Positions 53,540 through 61,463 of a DNA stretch of 64,000 nt are shown here, in pieces (the stretch's first letter is position 1; each line of letters opens with the position of its first letter). Under the pieces are notes generated by a model. That model saw nothing but the letters and a program-made list of their open reading frames with translations, had not been told where the DNA came from and did no database searches. The stretch comes from Dyadobacter sp. CY323. GTDB taxonomy: Bacteria; Bacteroidota; Bacteroidia; Cytophagales; Spirosomataceae. The DNA is taken from contig NZ_JAJUXH010000018.1 of the NCBI RefSeq assembly GCF_021390245.1, positions 62,001-126,000 of the forward strand, read 5' to 3'. Position numbers and translations under genes: made by a program.

Positions 53540-54457
53540 TCAATTGAAGCTCGCCCTGAATTCGAGGGGGGAAAAGTTTGTCTTTGATTTAAATAACTTA
53601 CTAAAAGACTGCGGATGCTCGAAACCGAGCTGGTAGGCGATTTCCCCTACTGTCAGATCACTGAATGTCAGCACTTCTTTTGCTCTTTCGATAAGCTTGT
53701 TGTGGATGTGCTGCTGCGTATTCTGGCCGGTCAGTGCGCGGAGCATGTCGCCCAGGTAGCGGGGCGAAACGTGCAGCTCGTCCGACAGGTACTGGACGCT
53801 CGGCAGCCCTTTGAGCAGGGCAGTTTCATCGTCGAAATAATTGTTCAGCAATTGGTTCAGGTTTTCCAGCAATGCATTATTAATCGTCTTACGGGTAATA
53901 AACTGGCGTTTGTAAAACCGCTGACTGTAATTCAGCATCAGCTCCAGCTGCGAAATCAGCACATCCTGGCTCAGGTCGTCGATCGCCGTTTCGAGCTCGT
54001 CGCCAATGTTGCTGGCAATGCCCTCGATGATCGACTTTTCTTTGGCCGACAAATGCAGCGATTCGGTCACCGAATAAGAGAAAAAGCCATAATGCTTAAT
54101 TTTAGTGTCGAGCGGATAGTTTCTGAGAAAATCAGGATGAACAAGTAATGTAAAACCCAGCGTCGCGTCGTTGACTTGAATGCCCGTCAGCGGCTGGCCC
54201 GGCGAGGAAAAGAACAGCCCGCCTTCCTGAAAGTCGTAGGTTGTTTGCCCGTACCGCATCCGGCAGCCCGCCGATTCGTTGTAGGTAATGTTATAAAAAT
54301 CCATGGCAAAAGTATCGGCCAGCATTTCGGCCGTGATCCGCACCTTGTTGAAATCGAGCAGGCTGATCAGCGGGTGCGAAGGTTGCGGCAGGCCGAATGC
54401 ACGCTGCATTTCCGCAATGGAGCGGTATACGCGCGGTTTGAGATGTTCCCTTTTCAT
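53540..54457 (-). CDS. AraC-family transcriptional regulator
   Basis: 305 aa from ATG at 54457 (a GTG two codons earlier is possible). The N-terminal cupin-like sensing domain (FGLPQPSHPLISLLDFNKV; CRMRYGQTTYDFQEGGLFFSSPGQPL) is followed by two C-terminal HTH motifs: VQYLSDELHVSPRYLGDMLRALTGQNTQQHI and VGEIAYQLGFEHPQSFSKLFKSKTNFSPLEFR. It follows an SDR gene on the same strand, an arrangement often seen when the regulator responds to an aldehyde or redox compound handled by the enzyme. Target genes unknown. Confidence 0.92.
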   Translation of the reverse strand: MKREHLKPRVYRSIAEMQRAFGLPQPSHPLISLLDFNKVRITAEMLADTFAMDFYNITYNESAGCRMRYGQTTYDFQEGGLFFSSPGQPLTGIQVNDATLGFTLLVHPDFLRNYPLDTKIKHYGFFSYSVTESLHLSAKEKSIIEGIASNIGDELETAIDDLSQDVLISQLELMLNYSQRFYKRQFITRKTINNALLENLNQLLNNYFDDETALLKGLPSVQYLSDELHVSPRYLGDMLRALTGQNTQQHIHNKLIERAKEVLTFSDLTVGEIAYQLGFEHPQSFSKLFKSKTNFSPLEFRASFN

Positions 54458-54468
54458 AATCACATAAT

Positions 54469-54509
54469 GGTCTGCCGGCGCAAATCGTTCCAGTCTGCGC
54501 CGGCAGACC
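54469..54509. repeat. 14-bp perfect inverted repeat between SDR and araC
   Basis: GGTCTGCCGGCGCA and TGCGCCGGCAGACC around a 13-base loop, in the 60-base gap between the SDR stop and the araC start. No T run follows on the minus strand, so an intrinsic terminator is unlikely; an operator or an mRNA hairpin in the araC leader is possible. Confidence 0.8.
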
Positions 54510-54517
54510 GTTTGATT

Positions 54518-55318
54518 TTAAACAGCGGCTAACATTTGTTTGATCCCATCCCGAAAAGCCTCGTCGCCCGCAGCCAGGCGCTGGGCGTAAAGTTGTTTGG
54601 CGTCGTCGCCACACACGTATCTTAAAGTGTCGGTACCATCGGTAGCCGCGCCATACACCACTTCGGCAATTTGTTCGGAAGTCGTCGCGGCTTTGTCAGG
54701 CGCCAGCATCGTCGTGAATTTGTTGGTCAAACTTTCATAAGCCGGGTGCATGGCAAACACCGACTTCGCACCGATTTCCGTCGCCACCAATCCGGGTTCA
54801 ATGGTTTTAATGCCAATCCCAAACTCATTCAGCTCATAAGACAAGCTTTCCGCCCAGCCTTCCAGCGCAAATTTACTGGCATCGTACATCGAGCTTACCG
54901 GGAAAGCCATTAGTCCGGCCGATGAGCCGGTGGTGATAAAAAGTCCCGCTTTCCGCTCGCGGAAATACGGAATAAAGGCCTGCGTCACCCGCACGACACC
55001 GAAAAAGTTTGTTTCCATTTGCTGTACCAGCTGCTCGTCGGTCATCGCTTCCAATGCGCCGAACAATCCATAACCCGCATTGTTAAATACCACATCAATA
55101 TCGCCCAAAGCCAGCGCCTGCTGCGTGGTTTGCCGGATCTGCGTCAGGCTATTCACGTCGAGCGGCAGCACGGTTACGTTATCCAGCACATTCAGTTCTG
55201 TTTCATTTTCAGGCTTGCGCATGGTTGCGATCACCTTCCAGCCTTTGGCCGCAAACAATTTGGCCGTAGCCCTTCCGATGCCTGTTGAAGCACCGGTAAT
55301 AAAAATCGTCTTTGTCAT
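54518..55318 (-). CDS. SDR-family oxidoreductase
   Basis: A 266-aa classical SDR: TGASTGIGRA at residues 9-18, NNAGYG, catalytic Ser in TTGSSAG and intact YDASK (Y-x-x-x-K), then PGLVATEIG. Substrate unknown; this wording is that of the broad 'short-chain dehydrogenase/oxidoreductase' group near YusZ/17-beta-HSD-like enzymes. It is cytoplasmic, without signal peptide, and probably under the control of the AraC regulator encoded behind it. Confidence 0.9.
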   Translation of the reverse strand: MTKTIFITGASTGIGRATAKLFAAKGWKVIATMRKPENETELNVLDNVTVLPLDVNSLTQIRQTTQQALALGDIDVVFNNAGYGLFGALEAMTDEQLVQQMETNFFGVVRVTQAFIPYFRERKAGLFITTGSSAGLMAFPVSSMYDASKFALEGWAESLSYELNEFGIGIKTIEPGLVATEIGAKSVFAMHPAYESLTNKFTTMLAPDKAATTSEQIAEVVYGAATDGTDTLRYVCGDDAKQLYAQRLAAGDEAFRDGIKQMLAAV

Positions 55319-55457
55319 TTGTCTCGTTTGTTATTTTTCGGAAGACAAATTTCTGCGGCGTGAGGCTGGCGCATGTAGCGGATGTGGAGATTATTGTAGC
55401 CAAAATGGTTGCGCTGCGGAAAATGATTAGAAAAATAAGTGCAGTTCGGGATGCCTG

Positions 55458-56294
55458 CTAGTTAATCTTATATGATGTAGTATCAAATTCACCCAGTCTA
55501 AAATATCCCAGTACTTCTTCGTTGGAATTATTGACATTAGTACAGTTTCCTTTTAAAGGTACAGGGATAGTTGGAAAAGGCCCGCCTTCATCACTTCCGG
55601 ATTGCTGAATCAATATGTTTAAATAGTCATAATATCGTTTTGAAATACCATACACATTAATTCCTACTGTTACTCCGGCAACATTGTTTTCATTATCGTT
55701 CTCTATATAATTTTCATTACCATCGGTAAATTCATCTCTAATAACTGCAAGAGACGGTAGTGGTGGATTAGACGGAGTGAATTCGCCTAAATAATAATTT
55801 TTAACAGCTCCGGGATCGTCAAAAAATACCTGAAGCACAATTTCTTCGTCACCATCAGAACCTTCAATGGCCTGCTCAACCCGATTAATAACAGGTGCTG
55901 CAATTAAGGTCTCGGTTGCTGTGTAGGAGTTGCCGTTATAAAGGATTTTCAAAGTGTACGATGCGTTTAATTCCGGAACAAAATCGGTTGCAGTGTAACT
56001 ACCATTATGCTGGTCGGCAAACACAAATATCGATCTGTCGTTCTCTTTGGTTACTGTTACCGAAGCACCCGTAACAGGGACATCTGGATTCTTGTCAAAA
56101 AAAGCAGTTGATTGTCTTAGATGAATGGTTTGTGTTTTTCCCGTAGTACCTTTTTGCCACTTAATAGACGCATCAACCACCAATCGTGCACCGCCATTTG
56201 GGACATTAACATCTATGACATCGGTACAAGAGTTTAAAAGCCCTATTAATAGAAGGAGTGCCACTAATATTCCGTATATATTTATGTTTTTCAT
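55458..56294 (-). CDS. DUF4249-family lipoprotein
   Basis: A 278-aa surface or periplasmic lipoprotein: signal peptide and lipobox LLNSC (Cys23) followed by TDVIDVNVPNGGARLVVDASI, the usual DUF4249 beginning, and Ig-like beta strands (VPVTGASVTVTKEN...; YTLKILYNGNSYTATETL). Function unknown; the family is almost always encoded directly after a TonB-dependent receptor, and may be its surface partner. It begins 4 bases after the receptor stop. The DNA is AT-rich compared with the regions before 55.4 kb. Confidence 0.88.
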   Translation of the reverse strand: MKNINIYGILVALLLLIGLLNSCTDVIDVNVPNGGARLVVDASIKWQKGTTGKTQTIHLRQSTAFFDKNPDVPVTGASVTVTKENDRSIFVFADQHNGSYTATDFVPELNASYTLKILYNGNSYTATETLIAAPVINRVEQAIEGSDGDEEIVLQVFFDDPGAVKNYYLGEFTPSNPPLPSLAVIRDEFTDGNENYIENDNENNVAGVTVGINVYGISKRYYDYLNILIQQSGSDEGGPFPTIPVPLKGNCTNVNNSNEEVLGYFRLGEFDTTSYKIN

Positions 56295-56298
56295 TGTT

Positions 56299-58707
56299 TT
56301 AAAAATTAAAATTGTATGTTACTGATGGGACAATGCCAAATATGGAAGTACGAGTGGCTTCAGATACACCTGTCTGGTGATTTTGACCAAAAGAAATAGA
56401 GGCCGCATTGCTTCGGTTATAAGCGTTGTATATTCCAAATACCCATTCTCCTTGCCATTTTCTATCTTTATTTTTTCGAGGTGTTAAGGTTGCAGAAAGG
56501 TCTAGTCTGTGGTAGGCCGGCAATCGGTCTGCATTCCTTTCGGAATAAGTCGCCACGGATAAGCCGTTATATATAAACTGTCCGTTGGGATAGGTAACAG
56601 GTCGCCCTGTCTGAAATACCATGTTTGCCCCAAATCGCCATTTTTCGTTGAGTTTGTAGCTTCCGGTAAGCTCAAAGTCGTGGGTTCTGTCCCAGTTAGA
56701 GTTATACCATTTCCCGTTGTTAATACCTGCTCCGCCAGCTGCTCCTCCTGGTGTGCGTTGCTGCGATTTTGACAACGTGTACGCCACCCATCCTGTAAAA
56801 TCGCCTTGGTTTTTCCGCAATAGAAACTCTAATCCATAAGCTCGGGCTTCACCGGTTAAAATTTCGGTTTCAATGGTGTTTTGTGCTATAAGTTCCGCAC
56901 CGTTGATATAATCTATCCTGTTGTCGATGGTTTTGTAATAGGCTTCGGTTTCGACCGAAAACATATTTTCGTTTAAATTTCTGAAATAGCCCACAGCATA
57001 TTGGTCTGCCATTTGCGGCTTGATAAACTTTCCGCTAGGTGCCCAAACATCTACTGGCGTGGCTGATGTGGTGTTAGAAATTAGGTGCAGGTATTGAGCA
57101 ACTCGGTTATAACTTGCTTTAAAAGAAGAGTTCTCGTTAAGCTGATATGAAAGCGCAAACCGAGGCTCTAAATTGTTAAATGTAGCTATGCTTTTTCCCT
57201 GACCGTAACTGGTACTTGAAATGGGTTCGGCGCGCTCATAAATGCCTAGCTCTTTGTTGTAAATTACCGGTAAATTATTGGTGTAATTGTTTAAGGTCTG
57301 CTTTCCAAGTCGATTAAAGTAACTCAAACGCATCCCATATTCAGCGGTGAGTTTTCTGGAAATTTTATGTTCTAAACTTGCATATACCCCAGCTTCAAAA
57401 GCAAATTTGTCGTCTAATTTCTCTGGATTAACACCCGACGTTGCATTTAACGGGTTGAGTCTGCCTGGATTAAAGTTGTAATAAATGCCATTTACTCCAA
57501 AATCAAACTTCAATTTATCGCTTGCATAATACCCAAAGTCATAGCGCACATTATAATTGCTTATATCTGAGGTCCAATCAATTCCTTCAATGGGAATTTC
57601 CAGGTTGTAATTATATCGACCGTATATTAGGGACACATTGGAGAATAACTTGTTACTGAAAATATGATTCCATCGCAGGTTTCCTGACAGGTTTCCATAT
57701 GAATTAGTGAACAATCCTGCCAGGTTAAAGTTATCATTCCCTAAATAACCCGATAGATATAGTTTATTCTTCTCATCAATTTCATAATTTGTTTTCAGAT
57801 TCAGATCATAAAATCCGGCCCTACTGCTCTCCTTGGCCAAGGCTAAAAATATATTTACATAAGAAGCTCGACCAGCAATCAGAAACGAACCTTTGTCTTT
57901 AAACATGGGCCCCTCGGCCGCCAAACGACTGGAAATAGCCCCAATACCGCCAGTGAGTTCAAATTCTTTACTATTCCCGTCTTTTTGACGTATATCCAGT
58001 ACCGAAGAAGCTCGCCCTCCAAAACGTGCAGGAATGCCTCCCTTGTAAAGTTTGACATCCTTAATGGCATCAGCGTTAAATACTGAGAAGAAGCCAAACA
58101 AATGGGAGGCGTTGTAAATAATTGCTTCATCTAAAAGAATCAGGTTTTGGTCTTCTGCACCACCGCGTACATTGAAGCCCGATGCGCCTTCTCCGGCATT
58201 GGTAACACCTGGCAGCAATTGAATGGACTTGATTAAATCTACCTCGCCCAAAACTACAGGTATCTGTTTGATATCCTTAGTTGAGAGTCTAGCCACACTC
58301 ATTTGTGGTGTCCCAATGTCTACTTGCTTTGCTTCATCAGCTGTGATGACTACTTCATCTAATTGAGCGTCATCCCCTTTGAGCTCAATGTTGAGCTTTT
58401 GATTGGCGCGAAGGTCTATTGCCCTTTCGGACGCTGTAAATCCTAAATAGGAGGTGGTTAAGGTATAGTTACCTTCGGGTGCTGTGATAGAATAAAAACC
58501 ATATTCATTGGTCGTGCTTCCAATGGAAGTACCTTTTAAAAGGACAGTTGCGCCCAAGAGTGTTTCGCCATTGCCAACATCCTTAACTACACCACTAATT
58601 GTATATTTTGCTTGTGCAAAAAGGAATACTGGACAGAACATCATTACCGCAAATAAGACGTGCCTTTTTCTTGACCTAAGGGGTTTTAATTGACTTGTTT
58701 TTTTCAT
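56299..58707 (-). CDS. TonB-dependent receptor with CarboxypepD-like N-terminal domain
   Basis: An 802-aa outer-membrane receptor: signal peptide (RHVLFAVMMFCPVFLFAQ), a CarboxypepD regulatory-like domain (ISGVVKDVGNGETLLGATVLLKGTSIGSTTNEYG, about 33-110), a plug (LLPGVTNAGEGASGFNVRGGAEDQNLILLDEAIIYN) and a barrel ending TSIFGIVPSVTYNFNF. There is no STN domain, so signalling to a FecR-type factor is not expected. It is divergent from the sigma/beta-barrel pair at 59.1-61.1 kb and is followed by its DUF4249 lipoprotein gene. Substrate unknown. Confidence 0.92.
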   Translation of the reverse strand: MKKTSQLKPLRSRKRHVLFAVMMFCPVFLFAQAKYTISGVVKDVGNGETLLGATVLLKGTSIGSTTNEYGFYSITAPEGNYTLTTSYLGFTASERAIDLRANQKLNIELKGDDAQLDEVVITADEAKQVDIGTPQMSVARLSTKDIKQIPVVLGEVDLIKSIQLLPGVTNAGEGASGFNVRGGAEDQNLILLDEAIIYNASHLFGFFSVFNADAIKDVKLYKGGIPARFGGRASSVLDIRQKDGNSKEFELTGGIGAISSRLAAEGPMFKDKGSFLIAGRASYVNIFLALAKESSRAGFYDLNLKTNYEIDEKNKLYLSGYLGNDNFNLAGLFTNSYGNLSGNLRWNHIFSNKLFSNVSLIYGRYNYNLEIPIEGIDWTSDISNYNVRYDFGYYASDKLKFDFGVNGIYYNFNPGRLNPLNATSGVNPEKLDDKFAFEAGVYASLEHKISRKLTAEYGMRLSYFNRLGKQTLNNYTNNLPVIYNKELGIYERAEPISSTSYGQGKSIATFNNLEPRFALSYQLNENSSFKASYNRVAQYLHLISNTTSATPVDVWAPSGKFIKPQMADQYAVGYFRNLNENMFSVETEAYYKTIDNRIDYINGAELIAQNTIETEILTGEARAYGLEFLLRKNQGDFTGWVAYTLSKSQQRTPGGAAGGAGINNGKWYNSNWDRTHDFELTGSYKLNEKWRFGANMVFQTGRPVTYPNGQFIYNGLSVATYSERNADRLPAYHRLDLSATLTPRKNKDRKWQGEWVFGIYNAYNRSNAASISFGQNHQTGVSEATRTSIFGIVPSVTYNFNF

Positions 58708-59104
58708 AATGTTTTCAAAAGAGATTATTTATGTGTTGTTCAAAATCTTCCATTAATGCTTATTTTATGAATGTGATATACCTTGCATTCTTTTACTTAC
58801 ATTTTACCTCACAAGCAATCGCCCCTCTCAGATACGAGACGGTTCATGAATTTGTAGATCCTCTGAAAAAAGAAGGTAAGACACAAGCAAACGGTATCAA
58901 CTATACGCTTGGTAAGAGTCTAGTTGTCGTTAAGATGAGGTTTGGTTTCGACTGCACTACTGTTTTCAAAAGCCATTACGGGTTGTCCGGAAAAATGGTG
59001 GGGTGAATGCTGAAAATATTTCATCCCTCAAAAAATATAGAATCACACCCCACCTTTTCATGTTACCTTCCGTAAGGAGAAGATGATGTCTAATCTGATT
59101 ACCA
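58708..59104. other. Divergent promoter region between TonB receptor and ECF sigma gene
   Basis: 397 AT-rich bases. A 91-codon frame at 58731-59006 has no recognisable domain and I do not count it as a gene. At 58997-59005 and 59046-59054 stand GGTGGGGTG and CACCCCACC, a 9-bp inverted repeat 40 bases apart. At 59083 an ATG opens a 10-codon frame ending at 59115 that overlaps the sigma gene start. Confidence 0.6.
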
Positions 59105-59713
59105 TTGCTATTTAGAAGGAAAGCTCTATTTGATGAAAAAGATCTGTCAAGCATTTTGGATGCCTGTAAGGATGGCAATGCCCAGGCACAACGATGTCTA
59201 ATCCGGCAATTTGCAGGATATGCCAAAAGCATTTCGCTTCGATATGCAGCCAACTTTGAGGAAGCGGAAGAAATTGTCAATGACTGCTTTTTAAAAGTGT
59301 TTAATCATTTACACAGCTACGATAACGCTCAACCTTTCAAAGCATGGTTTCGAACAATTGCTATTAATACGGCTATTGACTATTACCGGAAGAATCTTAA
59401 ATGGCAGGGGCAGCTTAGTCTGGATGATCTGGAAGTTGCGGACTGGAGTGATGACATTTTAAGCGAAATATCTGCCCAAGAAATATTGATAATGGTTCAA
59501 CGCCTGCCACCGGCTTATAGAATGGTTTTCACACTGTTTGTAATTGATGGATATTCACATAAAGAAATAGCTGGCATGCTTGTTATCCAGGAAGGAACAT
59601 CAAAATCTAACCTGAGAGATGCCAGACGAAAGCTGCAGACGATGATAAAACTAAACTTTCCGCACTTGTACCAACTTTATAACTGGCCTAATAAGGGATT
59701 TAATGAAAACTGA
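59105..59713 (+). CDS. ECF RNA polymerase sigma factor paired with a membrane-spanning beta-barrel protein
   Basis: About 202 aa. Region 2: AQAQRCLIRQFAGYAKSISLRYAANFEEAEEIVNDCFLKVFNHLHSY...PFKAWFRTIAINTAIDYYRKN; region 4: VQRLPPAYRMVFTLFVIDGYSHKEIAGMLVIQEGTSKSNLRDARRKLQ. No in-frame ATG exists; an in-frame stop at 59096-59098 forces the start to the TTG at 59105 or later. The stop overlaps the next gene by 11 bases. Unlike the FecI gene at 52.6 kb it has no FecR neighbour; the overlapping downstream gene is the probable anti-sigma factor. Confidence 0.9.
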   Translation: MLFRRKALFDEKDLSSILDACKDGNAQAQRCLIRQFAGYAKSISLRYAANFEEAEEIVNDCFLKVFNHLHSYDNAQPFKAWFRTIAINTAIDYYRKNLKWQGQLSLDDLEVADWSDDILSEISAQEILIMVQRLPPAYRMVFTLFVIDGYSHKEIAGMLVIQEGTSKSNLRDARRKLQTMIKLNFPHLYQLYNWPNKGFNEN

Positions 59714-61100
59714 ACAATTTGACGATGAATTCCGGAAAAAGCTATTGGGTCTGGAGCCAAGCGATGAAGAAGTCGATCGGATATATAATTATGTCTCTTC
59801 GAAAGGTAATATTACGCCCCAGTTTTCATGGACCAAAATCTTGATTTACGGGTTGGCCGCTTCTTTATTAGTCGGCTCTGTAAGCTTCAATTACGTCCAA
59901 AATCTAACCAATAAAAAACTCTTATCCTCTCTGGATTCTTTAAAAAGCAGAATCACTTCTATTGAACTAAATTCTACTCAAAAAACAAGTCTACGTGTCG
60001 ACACCATATACATTGACAGATTTATTGAAAAAACCATTGCAGCTCAAAATTCTCAGGAATTGCTTTACACCAGGCAGAGTACTCAAAACGAAATTCAGCA
60101 GCCAATTAATAATCCGCTTACGGATGAATTATTAAACAATTCAAACTACAGACCAGCAAATTCATCCGGCATGGTACCGGATACAACGGGTGGTACGGTT
60201 GCCAAATCCATTGCTCAGAATAATGCTTCTGGCGCAGAATCAAATACCAGCAGATCAGACAATGCCGTAGTTAAGGAAGGATCTTCCGAAATAACTGGTA
60301 ACTACAGTAATCCGGCTTACAAGGCAGCGTACACAAATCAAGACGATTTTCCCAAAGCTGGTAAGACAATAATATATAGCCGTATTGGCAACATTCATCT
60401 TTCATTTACGGAGTTAATACTACCGGTTTTAAAGACGCCGGAGAAATTACCTTCTGTTAGCAAAGACAAACCCAAATATTACTCAGAATCAATGAAGTCG
60501 GTTCTTAAACGGATGGATTATTATGTGGGTGCAAGCCTTGGCGCAGGTAACAGACAGGTGGAAGGCTCACTTCTTGGGGAGCTGCGGATCACCCCTAAAT
60601 GGAGTTTTCAAACCGGCGCCCGCTGGACAGAAATCACCGGCAAGAGTTATGACACTGCCGAGCAGTTTGGTCAAAATACCGGCCAGGATTTTCGGACTCT
60701 ATATGCGCCCTACGTAGCTCAAAATGCTGATTTATTAAATATTGAACAAAATTACCAGTTCGTTCAAATTCCATTAGCAATTGCGTATCATTATGAAATA
60801 CGTCCGAATTGGGCCCTACGTTTCGGAATAGGAACCGATCTTTCCGTTTACTCCCTAAAAGACATCCATTTCAATTATAAGAGAGACAGTCAATCCTTTG
60901 ATAAAGGAGAATACAATGCAAAATTAGCCGGAAAGCCTTTTAACGATATTACAATATACCTGGGTCTGGAGCATCGCTCAAACAGGTTCCTGTTTAGGGT
61001 AAGTCCTTACGTTAGTCCTCAATTACGTAAAACAGAATTTTCCAACAAAGATCTTTTGTGGGGTGCCAGGGTGCAGGTTTTGTATAAATTCAACAGATAA
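59703..61100 (+). CDS. Predicted dual-membrane-spanning anti-sigma factor: cytoplasmic head, one helix, linker, outer-membrane barrel
   Basis: A 465-aa protein. Residues 1-40 are charged and cytoplasmic in style (QFDDEFRKKLLGLEPSDEEVDRIYNYV); 43-61 is one hydrophobic helix (WTKILIYGLAASLLVGSVSF) with no signal-peptidase site apparent; 67-92 looks like coiled coil; 115-265 is a long polar, Asn/Ser/Thr-rich linker; 271-465 is a PorT-type outer-membrane beta-barrel (DYYVGASLGAG, WSFQTGARWTEITG, FRVSPYVSPQLR) ending LLWGARVQVLYKFNR with a terminal aromatic strand. The gene overlaps the sigma gene by 11 bases. This plan matches the dual-membrane-spanning anti-sigma (Dma) proteins described in Bacteroides thetaiotaomicron, which with their sigma factors (Das) control outer-membrane vesiculation. 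Homology is inferred from architecture only. Confidence 0.75.
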   Translation: MKTEQFDDEFRKKLLGLEPSDEEVDRIYNYVSSKGNITPQFSWTKILIYGLAASLLVGSVSFNYVQNLTNKKLLSSLDSLKSRITSIELNSTQKTSLRVDTIYIDRFIEKTIAAQNSQELLYTRQSTQNEIQQPINNPLTDELLNNSNYRPANSSGMVPDTTGGTVAKSIAQNNASGAESNTSRSDNAVVKEGSSEITGNYSNPAYKAAYTNQDDFPKAGKTIIYSRIGNIHLSFTELILPVLKTPEKLPSVSKDKPKYYSESMKSVLKRMDYYVGASLGAGNRQVEGSLLGELRITPKWSFQTGARWTEITGKSYDTAEQFGQNTGQDFRTLYAPYVAQNADLLNIEQNYQFVQIPLAIAYHYEIRPNWALRFGIGTDLSVYSLKDIHFNYKRDSQSFDKGEYNAKLAGKPFNDITIYLGLEHRSNRFLFRVSPYVSPQLRKTEFSNKDLLWGARVQVLYKFNR

Positions 61101-61415
61101 CTTTTAACGACGTCGGCAGTTGTCTCAAAAAACAATGTCCAAGAATAAAACTTCGATTCTACAGTCAACATGCCTCCCGCACGAAAAAAGCTCCAATATG
61201 ATATCACTTACTATCAGCAACTTAGCTCATAGATTTTCTGCAAATCATCGAGCAACCGGTTCGACATTTGTTCCGTTGCGGGTACAAAAAGCCCTTCAAC
61301 GCAAGTTGAGGGGCTTTTTTTGTGCTTGTGAGTGCACAAAAATACAAGATGAAAGTTAGGCGTCAGTAAATGGGTATTTTGTTTCAATAATGTCAGCAGA
61401 TCGAAAGTTTTTTGA
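61101..61415. other. Intergenic scar with a decayed tRNA-like 3' end
   Basis: No gene is seen. Bases 61255-61284 contain GGTTCGAC and GGGTAC in the spacing of a tRNA T-loop and 3' end, but with inserted and mismatched bases; no full cloverleaf can be folded. A tRNA-type terminator follows. Beyond it is unassigned sequence up to the truncated permease. Confidence 0.5.
61289..61321 (+). terminator. Second copy of the tRNA-Leu-type terminator
   Basis: AAGCCCTTCAAC-GCAA-GTTGAGGGGCTT plus seven T, identical over 32 bases to 42273-42304. It probably belonged to a tRNA gene now decayed, and may today terminate the barrel-gene transcript. Confidence 0.85.
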
Positions 61416-61463
61416 ATCATTGAAATAGATGCGCAAGCTGCTCGTCTTATCACGGCTAATCTA

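Noticed and set aside
54469-54509. Intrinsic terminator of the SDR gene
   Set aside because: The hairpin is strong, but no T-run follows on the minus strand.
58731-59006. 91-codon open frame between the TonB receptor and the sigma gene
   Set aside because: No recognisable domain, unusual start region overlapping the divergent promoters, and an inverted repeat at its end; better explained as regulatory DNA.
42186-61321. tRNA-Leu and its 61.3-kb terminator copy as attL/attR of one 19-kb integrated element
   Set aside because: The identity covers the terminator only; the adjoining tRNA bases differ, no integrase or mobility gene lies between, and the SusCD part has normal composition.
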